Made by a program: the position numbers and the translations under genes. Positions 1 to 64,000 of a DNA stretch of 64,000 bases are shown one piece after another. The number at the start of each line of letters is the position of its first letter. The stretch's first letter is position 1. Location of the stretch: NCBI RefSeq assembly GCF_028769735.1, contig NC_088178.1:21154357-21218356 (forward strand). The letters are read 5' to 3'. Below the pieces are notes generated by a model. The model was not told where the DNA came from and did no database searches. It saw only the letters and a program-made list of their open reading frames with translations. This DNA is from Zonotrichia leucophrys gambelii (Eukaryota; Chordata; Aves; Passeriformes; Passerellidae).

Positions 1-3000
1 GCTAGTGAGCTGGTGGCTGGCACTCACGATCACAGGGGTGAGGCATAAAGACCATGGAAAAACAGGGGAGAGGCAAAAACACTAATAGAGAACTTGGGAA
101 CCTGAAACGTTGCCTTTGCCAGCATGCTTTACAAACCAATACATTTTTACACCAACACACTTTTACACACAAACACAAGAACTCCGGGCACTATGAATCT
201 CACGTTATACATTCAAGTAAATACCAAAGCCTACAATAGATGCCAGCAGTACATGCTATAATTTATAGATATATTTCAAAGCAAGCATTCGTAAGTGAAT
301 TTGGCCTTTGATCTTCTGTTTTTCCCCTTGGGGGTAACAAAATCATTCTACCCCTCTAAATTCTTCGCCCGTCTCTGAGGGTGTTTTCACTAAGGAACTT
401 GTTTCATGTCTATTTTCTAGCCAAGCTCATCACTGTGGTATGGCTCCTTTACACTTCTTCCCCACACCCTAAACATTTTGCATTACATATTGCATATACT
501 TGCCAGCACTCGTATTTTCCAGTGAAAGTTCAACTGACCTTAAAGGATAGCCTCAAACATACCTTAATGTGTTTTATTAAGTGAAACTTTGGGTGTGGGG
601 GAGGTCGCCAGGAAGGTCATGCCTCACCTCTGAAACTTCAGTTACATTCAGCTCATCTTGGAACAAACAAATTGGTGGCCTTTTATGTAGCTGTAAGCTC
701 AGGGCTGCACACTTCAGCAAAAGAATGCTGAAAGGAGTTTACACTGGGAAACCCCACACAGAGGAAAACTGACCACCCTCTGGATTCTCTTTTGCAGAGT
801 GGGAGGTGTAGGCCAGGTCACGATTTTACAGACACTTCACTGATGGCCAGGAAAAGCTACTTGTGTCTATGTGAAGGAAACAAAGCAGGAAAATTATATG
901 TTCACTACCAGCTCTAGGTTTGCTTTACTTTACCACCAACTCAGACAGACTGAGCGACGTAACAGGCACAGAAAAAGGAGACTTCTCTGGGGTTCTGGAA
1001 GCACAGTTCTGGGTTGAGAGCTGTGGCCCTTCATAAGACACTATTGGTTAAGTCAGTTTCCATATCATGTGAGCTAGGTTGACATGGAAAAGGTTTCTGT
1101 AAATGACACCCTTACAACTGAACCTGGCTTCTTAGATCCAAGCTGAACTTGTTCAACCCTTGTCTCCTCAGGAACTCAAGAGGCACAATGTGATAATTTC
1201 TTTGTCTTCCATACCCAGGTGGGAGAAGATTTTAAAGAGCATCAGAGACATTCACACCCAGATTCCCACCAAAATCCAACAGCAGTCAGCTGTTTGAAAA
1301 ATCTCCATACTTTTTGATTAGACCCATGTGGTTAGCAGGAGAAAGAAGCTTATTTATAGCTCTGAAGTCAGACATAACCCTGTCCCCCTGAAGAAGCAAA
1401 TCAGCAGAATGAGAACAGATATTTTAAAATGCCACTTTTCAGGGCTCATCTGTGCTTTAAGTTCAACATTTGATCTACAAGATGTTTGGAAAACTGGGAT
1501 GAACTCCCTGCACTATCAGGGAAACATCTGTATCTCAGATTAAAGAACAGGTGATTTATTTAAGACAGATTGATGTACCAGGAAGCTAGCCAGAAGAATT
1601 TTTTTTTTTTGAGGAGCTGCTAGTAATAATGTTTCAGACAGAAGATAACAGGTATTATATGAGAAATTTCCTCAATACATTAGATACAGTAGAATCTTCA
1701 GTTGAAAGTAATTGAAAACCAGTTCTGCAAGTAGCTCCACTACTTCCTACTTACTAGTTTCCTACTTTGCACTGTCTTCCTCAATTTATCTTCCTGAAAG
1801 GAAACTCTGCTGGCCAGAGGTTGCCTCTATTCAGTATCTTACATAGCATGTGCAGTGAATTAAATAGTAGAATGAAAATTGTTAATTCCTGACCAAAAAT
1901 GCTCACAGTTTAAAACCAAGAGGTGTGACAGAAAGGACAGAACTGCTACATAATCAAGAGAAATAAGACCCCTTTTTACAGGCAGGGACTATAATACATA
2001 CAGTTTACTTCATGAATTTAATTTTTATCGATATCCATAATATAGCTTATCCATATATTTAAGATGAGCATGTGCTTTTTCTGAATGAAGCTTTCACTTT
2101 TCACCTGCTTTCTGCGATATCTATTCTAAACTCATTCTTCTTTCTAGGGAGGCAGCACAAGATAAAGTGTCCAGGAGACAACAGCCATCTTAAAAAATGG
2201 TTCAAGATACAAAATGCTTGGGAATTTCAGCATAAGCAGATCTTTATTTTCAGCTTTGCGAGCTATGGTGCTGGAAACAACTTCACCTCCTCCTTCCTTT
2301 TCATGAGGTTAGGTACTGTAAAATATGTTACCTTGGCAATAGGATCATGCCTTTGTACTGCCACTGTCCAAGGGGACAAAGACTACTTATGCACTGAACC
2401 CCTACAAAGACTCAATTCCACCCTGGTTTTAATTACAACTTTCTTCAAACCACTGACTGTTTCTATGTCAGGTGCTGATTTGGCACTATTGAGGAAACAA
2501 CCAATAAACTTCACAATCAATCTGCAGTTAGTAGTCAATCCAGCTCGCCCTGCTTGTTGTTTTCTTCCTTTGTACATTTTCTCATACAAAGTAGCAATAA
2601 ATTGAAGACATGTGGTAAACTAGAGTAGCCTTAACCAGTCACATGTGGTCTCTCTCCAACGCCCTCACTGAGCAGAATTACATCTGTCCATCTACTTTCA
2701 CACAGGTAGCCAGAACACCTTTAACAAAATCCAGTGCATAACTTACTATCTTCACATGACTGAAAAAGGATGATGCTAGCTTTGGCTGAAAAATTTTCAG
2801 TGCCAGTTCTTTCTTCACATATCTGGGTACTTTAGTCCTTCATACTAATTTTTACTCCAGCCTATTCCTCCTGCCCAGGGAGTCAGAACCCCAAGGTTTA
2901 CCACATCTTCCTGTGGCACTCTTCTAATTCTCCCTCTGTCCTCAACACTCACATCACCTCCCTGCAGTTTGTAACTTGAAGCCTTTGGTGTCACCTCCCT

Positions 3001-4262
3001 GGCATTCCAGGTTTCCTGATGCTGCAACACTTTGTAATTTGCCTGCATCACAGTGCAGCCTGACCCAAAACATATCTGCCTTTTTAACCCCTTCCCTTTC
3101 CAAAAGGTGACCTTAGCTGTGTGCCACATGGGGAACTTCAGCAGTTCAGTTCAGTTCTTTTGGGAAGAATGTTCGTATGTGGTTCCAACAACATGCTGCA
3201 AACTCTACAAGAAAAGATACGAGGGTATTGTTCAATGATTCCTACCCCTGCACAAACTCAATAACCTCAGTCACACCTGCAGCCCCACTCTTACAGTTCC
3301 TGTACAAAATGCCCACTGCATCAAGGCTAACTGGCAAATATCTGCTGCAAACTCCATTCTGGAGGGTACACTCTCCTTTTCCCATTGCTAATCCTGGTTT
3401 GGGATACAGTTTTTCTGGTAAAACTACAGGTGAGACAGGTTTAGCTTCCTTGGTTTCTCTGTGAAGATCTGGTATTTTCTTGCTGTGGAGGTGAAATCTA
3501 GAAGCAAATCTTGGGCCATTTGCTCTCTCTGATAATCAGAGCAGCCTATTTATGATTTCCATAAAAACATCATTTGAAGCAGAATGATTTCCTGTATTTC
3601 CTTGAAAAAAGCAAAGCAGCAAAATACTTAATTTCAGACTATATCTACCACAGAGTCCTTATGGTACTGACTACCACCATATCAACAAGACCTTTTGAAA
3701 GCATGGCTTACAGCAGACTCAGTATTTATCTGAGCTTTTCATGCTTGCCTTCTCAACTAACCTCTAAGTAGTCCAAAGACCAGATTTTTTTCTCTACTAA
3801 AGAGTCCCTTCTCCTGAATCTTTACTAGGGAAACATTCATTTTCCATGACCAAGGAAAAAGGATATAATGTGCACATAAAATGGCCAAGCTCCTTCCCGT
3901 AAGTGTGTACAGTGGGATGGTTTTACTAACAAACAAGAGATTTCGAAATATTTATCTGCAGGGATGGAATAAAGGATTCAACATGTTTTTCCTGTTAATA
4001 TTATTTGTAACGCTCAGAGCGCTTCAGCACAAGGTCCTGTATGACCAGAGCAATTAGATGTTCCTGCTGCCAGAAGGTAGCAAACTAAGTAAAACAACAA
4101 GACTGGTAAAAATAAAGCCAGTGTTTGATAAAAACCAACAAACCAACCATTGACTGCTAAAACAAAAGCCAGAACAGGAACCTGAAACTAAATGAATCCA
4201 TCTATATCTAGGTCTCATTTCAAAACAGCTAAGAGTGCCTAAGTCTACCAAATGAAACAACA

Positions 4263-4930
4263 TTATAGAACCATAGAGTGATTTGTGTTGGAAGGGACCC
4301 TTAAATGCTATGCAGTCCACACCCCCTTAAATGAGCAGGGACATCGTTAGCTAGACCAGGTTGATCAGGGCCCCATTCAGCCTGGCCTTGAACGTTTCCA
4401 GGCATGGGGCAGTCGCAGCTTCTCTGGGCAACTTCTGCAAATGCCTCAAAACCCTCACAGTAAACAATTTCCTCTTTATATGTAGTTTATATTCTTTTAG
4501 TTTAAAGCCATTAGCCCTTGTCCTATTGCAGCAGGCCAGGCTGAAGTTGAAGTAAGCATCAATCTTATAAGCCCCCTTTAAGTTCTGAAAGGCCACAATG
4601 AGGTGTCCCTGGAGCCTTCTCTTCTGACCAACCCCAACTCTTTCAGTTTTCACAGGAGAAGTGCTTCAGCCCTCTGATCAGTATAATGTCTGATCATATA
4701 TGTTGTGGTCCATAGAGTTGAGAGGTGTGGGAAGAGAGACTGACAGTGAAGAATGAGGCAAAAAAAGTGGTTGAGTACCTCAGCCTTCTCCTCATCTGCT
4801 GTGACCAGCTTGCCAGCCATGCTTATCAGGGAGTTAAATCTACCAGGCATTACTTTTCATTTGCCAAATGGCACAATCCCCTGGGCAACCAAGCTCCAGT
4901 CAAGTTTGTGGGTGTTACACACTGTCCCTT
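4263..4930 (-). mobile_element. CR1 LINE copy, truncated and internally deleted
   Basis: Read on the minus strand, the element ends at about 4265 with the typical CR1 tail (GGTCCCTTCCAACAC... then CTCTATGGTTCTAT). The ORF2 C-terminal segment precedes it (4653-4351): the peptide has GHLIVAFQNLKGAY, NRTRANGFKLKE and LPREAATAPCLETFKARLNG, characteristic of the CR1 end. Further 5' (4850-4735) it reads GKLVTADEEKAEVLNHFF, the linker that lies before the reverse transcriptase domain in CR1-like elements. The catalytic reverse transcriptase region between these parts is missing, with a junction near 4670-4720. It is therefore a dead copy. The right boundary is uncertain and could reach about 5090. 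Confidence 0.82.
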
Positions 4931-7900
4931 TGCAAGAGAGCTACAATAATCCTGCCCCAAAGATGCAGCAATCCAGGGACCCTCTTGTGCTGCTCCACCC
5001 CTGATAAAAACAGAGCAAAGAGAAGGGGCAGTCCTGAGCCACTACAGGGATAAGGACACACACAGCTACTGCAGGAACATCCACACAGACAAGGTTTTCA
5101 AGCAACCTATGATTTTAACTCGATCAGTAGATTTTTTCCAACTATGTAACTCAGTGCAGTCGTTTGTCACTGAGCTCTAGGGAGCCATCCAGAGGGAAAA
5201 AAAGAAGTGTTTTGCCACTGCAGCCTGCCACCTGGGCAGCCAGCATCTCTCAGCACTTGTGCTGTTGTATAAATTACATCCCTCCCAGCTTGGTCAAGTA
5301 TGTCCATCATTCAGCACATATGTAATCTTTGCTATTTTATTGTCTCATTGATGGAAGAATTAGCTGCACAGTGGGAAACACATTAAGAAAGGACTACCAA
5401 TTATTTTGCCCTGTTACTAACTTCTTTAATCCCCTGTAATCTCTTCTAAGGGGGGATTCATATCTACTCAAATCACTTCACAGGAGACATATATAATGTA
5501 ATAGAAGCCCTACACACCAAAGCAAACAAACTCAGCTTCTGGTACTCCAGAGTATCAAATGCACCAGCCATTGCTGGAGGACAGATCATAATTTGCAAAC
5601 AGTATGCAATGGACTGTCCAAACTAACCCCAGTTACTTGATCCATTCAGTTGGGAAAGTTATCATCACCTAGGCCATGACCTCTGTTCCTCCAGTAATGA
5701 GGCAACCACTGCCTAATAAGAGATACCTGGTTTTGTTCTAAGCACCTTGTGGTGTTCCCACCTACACAGCAAGAATTTATCCATTTCAGAAGCTGGTGTT
5801 AAATACCAGCTGTGAAGTTATTCAAAACCTTTCTTCTGGTTTGGAGATATAATTTGTGGATCTTGATGCTGCAGCAATTACGGCACAGGACCCTCAATCA
5901 CATTTTAAATTTTGGTTTTGGTGAGTTTTGTTTGTTTGTTTATTTTGTTTTGCTTTTCCTGTATTGACATAATGAACTGAAGCTGCTGATCACTTTTGCA
6001 GCTCAGACAGGAAGAAAAAGAAAGATTCAACCCAGAGAAGCTAGAGGTCATAGAAGAGGCAAGGGAAATACTAAGGCAGTGCCATGTAGCTCTTGATAAA
6101 TGAACTTAGAATGCAGAGCAATTTTTGCATTTGGTTGTTCCCACTATCCCAACTTTACAAGATTTATCTGATCTTCCTTTCTTCTGAGTTATCTATACAC
6201 CTTTGTCTTTTCCATAAGTGTCTCACTGCAGTCCTCTCAGCCTACTGCTTCAAGCTGGTGTTACTGCAATGAACACTCCTGGGAATGGCCTTCAGTTACC
6301 ACTCACATTTGACTTGGGCACTATTATACTAGACCATTAGTCTGGTTGAGCTGCTCATGTCAGTATAAAAATGTATATTCTTTAAATGACCCAGTTTTTA
6401 TCCACTTCTCAATGCAATTTCAGAAATTTCTAATATACAACATCTTAGTTGGTAAAACTGCCTTACTTGTAGGAAATCTGCTGTGCAATATAAAAATGAA
6501 TTAGATCTGTCAAGGCACTTTATTATGCTAATTTTGACCCATATCAGCCAACACATACTGACTTTCCAATTAAAGATGAAGACATTTTCTAAAGTTGTGA
6601 TTAGATAAAGCCTAAGTTGTTTTAGAGACACTTGGGAGAAGAGGTGTTTATAAGGAGTTGTCCACTATGGACAGTTTAGAGCAAAACCACATATAATTTA
6701 TCCATCTGTTCCAAATGGATCCATCAACACGAGTAAGAATGATTAGCATTTTAACAAAAATCCATCAGATTTAACCAAAGTAATGAAAGGCAGTCAAAAT
6801 ACATTGAAAAATACATAGAAATCCTTCACTGCAAGCAAGGCTTCTTTCAACAAAACTCAGCAGCTAGAGTACTTCTGTTTCTCACTACCTGTGTATGCAT
6901 GACTTCATGCCCCTCTAAACTTAAGACATATCATGATGCAACAAGAAATAATTTATCAGCTCAGTATCTGTGCAGATCTACATAATATTAATTAGAGTAT
7001 GCTTTGCAATAAAGATCCAGGGTCTATAGTCTTAATTCTGTCTGGAGAGGAATAATTACAAATCTGACTCCAGTGCATCAGTGTTCAGTAACCACAGAGC
7101 AGCTAAAGGGGGTAAAACCCCCGGGACTGTGAGGTTTTTCACTCTTTGGTGGCTATATTGCTTTCACTAAGAGTGACTAGGGATCACATTGTTTTCTAGA
7201 ACTCACAAAAATGTTACCCCAAAAGTCAGTTTATCTCTCTTCAAAATAATATATCACCAGCTTTACAATGCTTGTGGAATTTTGTGAAATGCTTAACATA
7301 ACAGCTCTGGGATCGATTTAGGATTTAGAGCACTACTAAATGTCTATGCAGACAAATACAAGATGATTTGAGACTCTTCATAAAAAATAGTGCTATTTAT
7401 ACACTTAGCTGCCTCTGCTATTTAATGGCAGAGCTGCTGACCTCATATGCAAAACTAAACCATTATGACTGTGGCATCAATTCATTAATCAAAATGACAT
7501 GATCAAATGAGAGAGGTCCCTTTACTTTTTATGACAGTAGTGCTTGTGATACAGCCATACTGGATCCATCTGTGATTGAACTGGAAACCAGCTATTTTCT
7601 ATACTCAATGGAATTCTGATTTATGATGTGCTTGAAATTACTGTGGATTTCTATTAAAGACAAACACTTTGTGGTAAGGTACCATACTTACCTGTAATTT
7701 AGTTATGTAACAGTAGTATCCTCCATAGACCCCACATCCTTTGGGGTTTTATGTTTTTCAGATATGCAACTTTCAGAGCCAACTTGGCATTTTTTAAGAG
7801 TTTGGCCTTTTTCCTGAGGCCATAAGCAAACCTCAAGCCATGAAGGAGCAGAGAATTTATACAGGTCTGCACAGACTCAATCAGCAGTTTCCTTTCCACT

Positions 7901-8066
7901 GACATCCACAGGAAGCCAGCATGTATGGAAAGATGGGGGCATGCAGACATCAACAATTACAGACAGGCCACTTTTCCCACATTTGGAAATGTACAGCTCA
8001 AGGCTAACTATTTAGTCAGTGTCTTTAGTGCATGAGAAACCGCTACTAGTTGGCAGATTTTCTCTT

Positions 8067-8140
8067 TGAAAATTTATTAATTTATTACATCCCTCAATTT
8101 ATTACACCCCTCCCTGAAAATCTATTAATTTATTCTATTA
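8067..8140. repeat. Imperfect AT-rich direct repeat
   Basis: The segment TGAAAATTTATTAATTTATT at 8067 recurs as TGAAAATCTATTAATTTATT at 8115, 48 bp apart. A partial AATTTATTACA lies between them. It looks like a small tandem duplication followed by drift. Confidence 0.7.
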
Positions 8141-8641
8141 CTCAGCATAGGCAATGGTAAAGTAAAGGCTGCAGGATGACAAAAGAAGGGCCAAAGAAAA
8201 TGACATTTTAGGTGAAGCTGTAATGTTCAAATGTGAGAAGAATATTTCTAGCTGGCAAGCATACCACTTTAAAATATGCTTTGTGCCTCAAAATATTTTA
8301 GGGATACTCACTGATCCAGCCACTAAAATAACACTTGGAAGAATGACACACAAGCTCATACAGACACATATATCCACTTAACTAACTTACACATTCTGAA
8401 GATGACAGGGTCTACTGTAAAAATAAGACATTTATGTTCCAAGACTCTTTTAGTTCATTTCACTTGTGCACTTCTGGACTGCTTATAGAGACTTATTTAT
8501 GACTTGGTCTTTGGAAACACACCCCCTGGTATCATCTCTTCTGGCTGAGGATACTTTACAGGACAAAAATTACTCACTCAGGATCTATCTAGAAAAAGAA
8601 ACTGCAAATTTAGGGAAGTAAGGTACAAAAAGGTAACTTAC

Positions 8642-60077
<51,436 letters not shown>

Positions 60078-63000
60078 CTGTCAAAGAAGAAAAAAAAAAA
60101 AAACCATCAAACCTTTCAGAGATACAAATTACCACATATGGACTAGCATTTGAACACCCAAAACCAAATACACACTTTAACCTTTTTCTTATTTTTTTAA
60201 TTTACCACTGCCAAAACCAGTTCCTGGTTTTTACCAGTGTGCTTTTCCCGAGTCCTGCTGTTACTGTTGTTTGGTTAATGCTTATCCAGATCTGCACCAT
60301 ATACAATATGTGACCATCTGAATTGTCTTCATCTGCTCCTAAGGACACAGAAGCCATGGCTTTCAAAACTAGCAAGAAATTCTACAATTATTTCAACAGC
60401 TACTTTTAGTTATATAATGAGGTAGAAAAAAAATCTTTCTAAAGAACTCTTTTTAGCTGACTTTGCATCTGGCAACAAAGTGCTGGAAAAGATATTTAAA
60501 CTATGTTATTTTATTGGGGGACAAAAAAAAACAAAGACTATCTAGGATGTGATTTACTCAGTAATTGCACTGCGATGGTGGGCTCAGTTGAGAAACACAT
60601 TTCCTAAAACCAGCAATACTCCATATTATAAGGAAAAAAACCAAAAAAGGATGTTAGGTCCTATTTAATAGGAGGCTTGTACTTTATTTTGATCTCAAAG
60701 GATTCCAAAATCCCTTATGCAGTTTTTAAGAGAACTGCTGCACAAGTCACAGGAACATTGTCACATATTGAGCGAGACACAGCAGCTTCATTAACAGCAG
60801 ACACTATCAATATAATCCACCCAAAAACTCTTATTTAGAAAAAATTTTCTGTATTTCATGTAGGTTCTGAGATAAGCTGCCAAAAACCTATGAGTTCAGC
60901 AATTAACTTAATTTAAACTAATCCTAACATAATATTTGTGCAGCATGGCTGACACAAAAGTAGCAAATTTCCACTTTTTGTTAACGACCAACCTTCTAAT
61001 GGCCTCTCCAGAAGACAGTGTTTCTTTTCTGATAGTTACCATTTTCACTTTCTCTGCTGCCATTTTCCATGCTAAGCCTCCCTGCAGTGTGACATGGCTG
61101 CCTAAATTTTATCTTTTTAAAATACAATATTTAATGAGAAAGGCATTAGACAATACTTAGAAAAAACCTGAGTTAATCCATGGAGGATCGATCAGTAATT
61201 CTACTCTTACTTTTGAAAACTATCTTGGTTTAAAGCAAATTGTTTCAGGATTGACCTCTCATTCCAGAAAAGTTTATTAAAAAAAAGCTTGCTTTTTTAT
61301 CTAACATGAGGAGATTCCACATTGTAATTGAGATTAGCTGAGGTCTGGTATTTACATTATTTGACAGGTTCTCCTATAACTGCTAGGCAGTTTCATGTGT
61401 TTACCAATAAGGTGTTGGAATTCATCATGTCACAAACTGTTGGAGATGCTGATTTGGCATGCTGTGCAAAAGGTCAAGCTCTTCCATTTTCATGTGATTT
61501 GTCCCGACTTTACTGAGAAACACCTGGCTGCTTTACAGGAAGGAACAATCTGCAAGTTGAGAATTTTACACATTCAAAACCTGACTTGCATCACTTCTTT
61601 TAACATATTTTCAAAACGTGTATTTTATATTACAGTTTTGCCCAAGGAAAGTGTTTTAATTAGCACTTCTCTAAAAAAACCCAACATGCACACATTGGAA
61701 AAAGCCCCAACAACCCAAACCACTAAAGCGAGTTGCCCAGCACTCTGGAGCAGCCCTGCTCCAACATTCCAGAGTGCACAAAGAAAATAAGAAAAAAATT
61801 CAGCTTGGTGTGGAAGCAAATCTCCCGCTTCACAACTGTAAACTGTGAAGAAACACATATTAAATATCCTGGAAAATCCTGCAAAATTTTCAGATATTCT
61901 GTTTTTACAAGAGCACGAATGAATAACAACGTTTACAGAAAAGACCAAAAGGTATTCCAGACCCATATAAATAGACCTGTACTTTTCAAACTCATTTTTA
62001 AAGAAAGAAGAGATTGCCAGCTTCAAATCTAGCTGCATTTGCTCCAATGGTGAAAATAAGAAATAATCAAATGGGAGAGACTGACACCCCAATAGTCTTA
62101 TACTAAGGAACGACTATCCGGACTTGTAAAACAAACCTTGTAATTATTTCACATTTTACTAAATGCTTTAATCTGTCACTAATGCAAAAACCCAACAAGC
62201 ATTTCATAGTTCTGACCAGGCTCCTGGGTTTTTTCTCCTCCCTATAGGACAAGCTTTTTGCAAAAACTGAATGCAAGACCCCTGAGGAGCATACGGGAAC
62301 AGAACCACCAAATGTCTGGTTGCCATCTGTTCTACCCATTTACTCTCCCAATATGTAAATAAACGTCAGTGAGCGCAGGGACCAGTGAAACACACAGTTG
62401 CTCTGTAAAGCCCACATTTCTGCCTCTCCTCCTGATGAGCAGAGCAGTGGCCTCAGAAGCACGCTGAGAATACACCATGAAAGGCTCTTTTGGGACTTGA
62501 CAGCTTCCCCTTTGAAACACCACCCCCCTCATAAATAAAGCCCTCACTGTCTAATGGATGCACTTTTTTTTCCAGTGTACAACTCCTGAACGAATAAACT
62601 AATGGCTGAATGAAAAAATAAACTATCCTAGAACCTTAGCAGAAGTGTGTGTTTTTCTTTACGTTTTCGAGGTGGGTGTATAAGAAAGAAAATAAATGGT
62701 AGAACTTGTGGGTTTTTTACATATATACACACCAAATAAATGCAGTGCACCGTTCCCAATGAGCCACTGATACAAAGAAGAGAAGTACATACTTAGTACA
62801 TGCACTCACGCGCTAACAAGGGGTATGTGAACATACTTGACTTCATGAATTATGCAAACGCCTAATGCACGCACATCTCTTAATGAAATACATGTAACAA
62901 TGATTACATCAACCCCAAACTATTATACAGACGATAAGAATCAACACAAACTGATTAAAAAAACCCCAGCAAGCACACACCTCAAGCAGAACAACTGCAA

Positions 63001-64000
63001 AGGGAAAAAATGCACTCACAAACGCACTCTCCACGTGCATTACAACCACAGGCAGGGCAAGGCAAAGGTCTTAAATCAAGAAGGGCCATCTAATGGCTGG
63101 AGCAGGAGACAAATACTTGGAATACCTGGTATCTTCCTGCTCTGCCAAACTTGACACACTTTGTGTGCCATTTTGTTTCTACTACTTTTATGACAGAGAA
63201 CAGGTTTCATCATAGACCAGGGCTCTGCCACAGCAGCTGCTATACAGAGCAGGTGAAAAGGCCACCAAGCATAGGAGAGCAGCAAATGATTTTGGGTGGA
63301 GGAACACAGGAAAACACTGCATTGCTACTCTCAGGGACAGCAGCCCTGCCCTCCTGGTAGCACAGCTCATGTTTTTGTGAGCATCACAAGAGCCACAGCA
63401 AACACAAGGAGAATAAAATGCTCCTTGGAAATGTTAACTTGGGCCTTAGCAATCCCTTTTAACCTCAGATTTGCAATTTATTCACTCAAATGAAAAACTG
63501 AGACTAAGCTACTGACCAGTGGAGAAAATTGGGATTCTGCAGATATCATTCCACCTATGATCCAAGTTTCAAGAAGATCCTTCTGCATCCCTACTGACTT
63601 AATGAATTATTGTAGCTCTGGCCTTGGAGTCCAACCATCCCTGAATACAGAGTATTCAGTTAAGTCAAGTATGAAAACATGGCACTAAGGTCCCCACTTC
63701 TCCATTCTACCTTTCTAATACTGGCTAACAGCACGTCACCATCAAATGTTATAAACTGTGAAATGGTCATATATGAAATAAGTTCAATACTTGATCCAGA
63801 TAAATAAAACAGGGTAACATAAAACATGTAGAGATTTATACAAAACAGAGAAAACAGTAAAGAAAAAACACTGAAAACCAGTATGTCAACAACTATATTA
63901 AACCCAGCACAATATGGAAAACATACACAAAAACAAGGCCAAAAAGCAGATTGTTTTAAGAACTCGGATCAAGACAGCCGATTTAAAAATAGAAAACATG
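60078..64000 (-). other. EIF2B3: EIF2B3 intron 3 (partial, 5' end outside window)
   Basis: This is sequence upstream of the exon at 60077-59918 in transcription order. The exon for human residues up to about 98 was sought and not found. It includes the T14 pyrimidine tract of the exon 4 acceptor (as A on the plus strand, about 60090-60103) and a short stem-loop-prone stretch at 61741-61776. The 155-codon minus-strand frame at 62092-61625 lacks any recognised motif. No clear transposable element was identified. Confidence 0.78.

Larger units (their letters stand above)
1..8641 (-). other. EIF2B3: EIF2B3 intron 10 (partial, 3' end outside window)
   Basis: This is non-coding sequence after the exon at 8790-8642. 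It holds one internally deleted CR1 copy (about 4263-4930), an AT-rich imperfect direct repeat (8067-8140) and short T-rich runs (around 1600 and 5930). The 177-codon frame on the plus strand at 2072-2605 has no recognisable domain and no conserved look. The final EIF2B3 exons (human residues 402-452) were not seen. Nothing else can be supported. Confidence 0.8.

Noticed and set aside
2072..2605. 177-codon plus-strand open frame as a gene
   Set aside because: No domain, no conserved-looking motif and no promoter or splice context. It lies in AT-rich intron antisense to EIF2B3, so a chance frame is the simpler reading.
4351..4653. 100-codon minus-strand frame as a host gene
   Set aside because: The peptide is the C-terminal end of CR1 ORF2, part of a dead LINE copy.
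1..8641. Final EIF2B3 exons (human residues 402-452)
   Set aside because: I looked on the minus strand for the beta-helix continuation and the conserved C-terminus and found nothing convincing. A CAVI-like coincidence near 5880 lacks the surrounding residues.
61741..61776. Stem-loop-prone sequence CACTCTGGAGCAG...CCAGAGTG
   Set aside because: The inner and outer pairings compete for the same bases and stems are only 8 pairs, so it is too weak to call a feature.
61625..62092. 155-codon minus-strand open frame with hydrophobic stretches
   Set aside because: Hydrophobic residues follow from T-rich sequence. No family is recognised, and it does not match the missing EIF2B3 N-terminal exon.
60078..64000. 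EIF2B3 exon 3 (human residues up to about 98)
   Set aside because: No stretch encoding the conserved DADMGTADSLR-type motif was found, so the exon should lie to the right of the window.

Overview
The window looks like nuclear DNA from a bird. It is AT-leaning and almost entirely non-coding. It carries a few truncated CR1 LINE copies whose 3' ends show the avian-type octamer tail (ATTCTATG-like), and a few very old MIR-like SINE relics. Interspersed repeat density is low, as in birds and unlike mammals or most reptiles. The species cannot be told from the sequence alone.

One gene accounts for the window: EIF2B3, encoding the gamma subunit of translation initiation factor eIF2B, on the minus strand. 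Seven consecutive coding exons were found by reading the reverse strand, each with AG/GT splice boundaries and compatible phases: 60077-59918, 55736-55625, 32744-32655, 14490-14360, 13694-13501, 9583-9506 and 8790-8642. They join into 914 nt of open frame, matching about residues 99-401 of the 452-residue human protein. No frameshift or stop was seen. The N-terminal ~98 residues should lie beyond the right edge and the C-terminal ~51 beyond the left edge; neither was found here. By human numbering these are probably exons 4-10.

Layout from right to left, which is the direction of transcription: partial intron 3 (64000-60078); exon 4; a 4.2 kb intron; exon 5; a 22.9 kb intron; exon 6; an 18.2 kb intron; exon 7; a 0.67 kb intron with a MIR-like relic; exon 8; a 3.9 kb intron; exon 9; a 0.7 kb intron; exon 10; and more than 8.6 kb of intron 10. 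Introns 5 and 6 hold about 41 kb.

Intronic features include an internally deleted CR1 (about 4263-4930) and two CR1 3' ends in opposite orientation (23312-23733 and 28966-29083). The last two share roughly 100 bp at near identity, including non-CR1 flank, which suggests 3' transduction or duplication. There is also a near-perfect 60-base hairpin at 46040-46099, an imperfect palindrome at 59651-59721, a C18 run, a T23 run beside a GC-rich block, and several small tandem repeats.

No second protein-coding gene, RNA gene, CRISPR array or defence-like system can be supported. Open reading frames of 60-263 codons elsewhere look like chance frames. The most unusual signals are the 46 kb hairpin and the shared CR1 tails.
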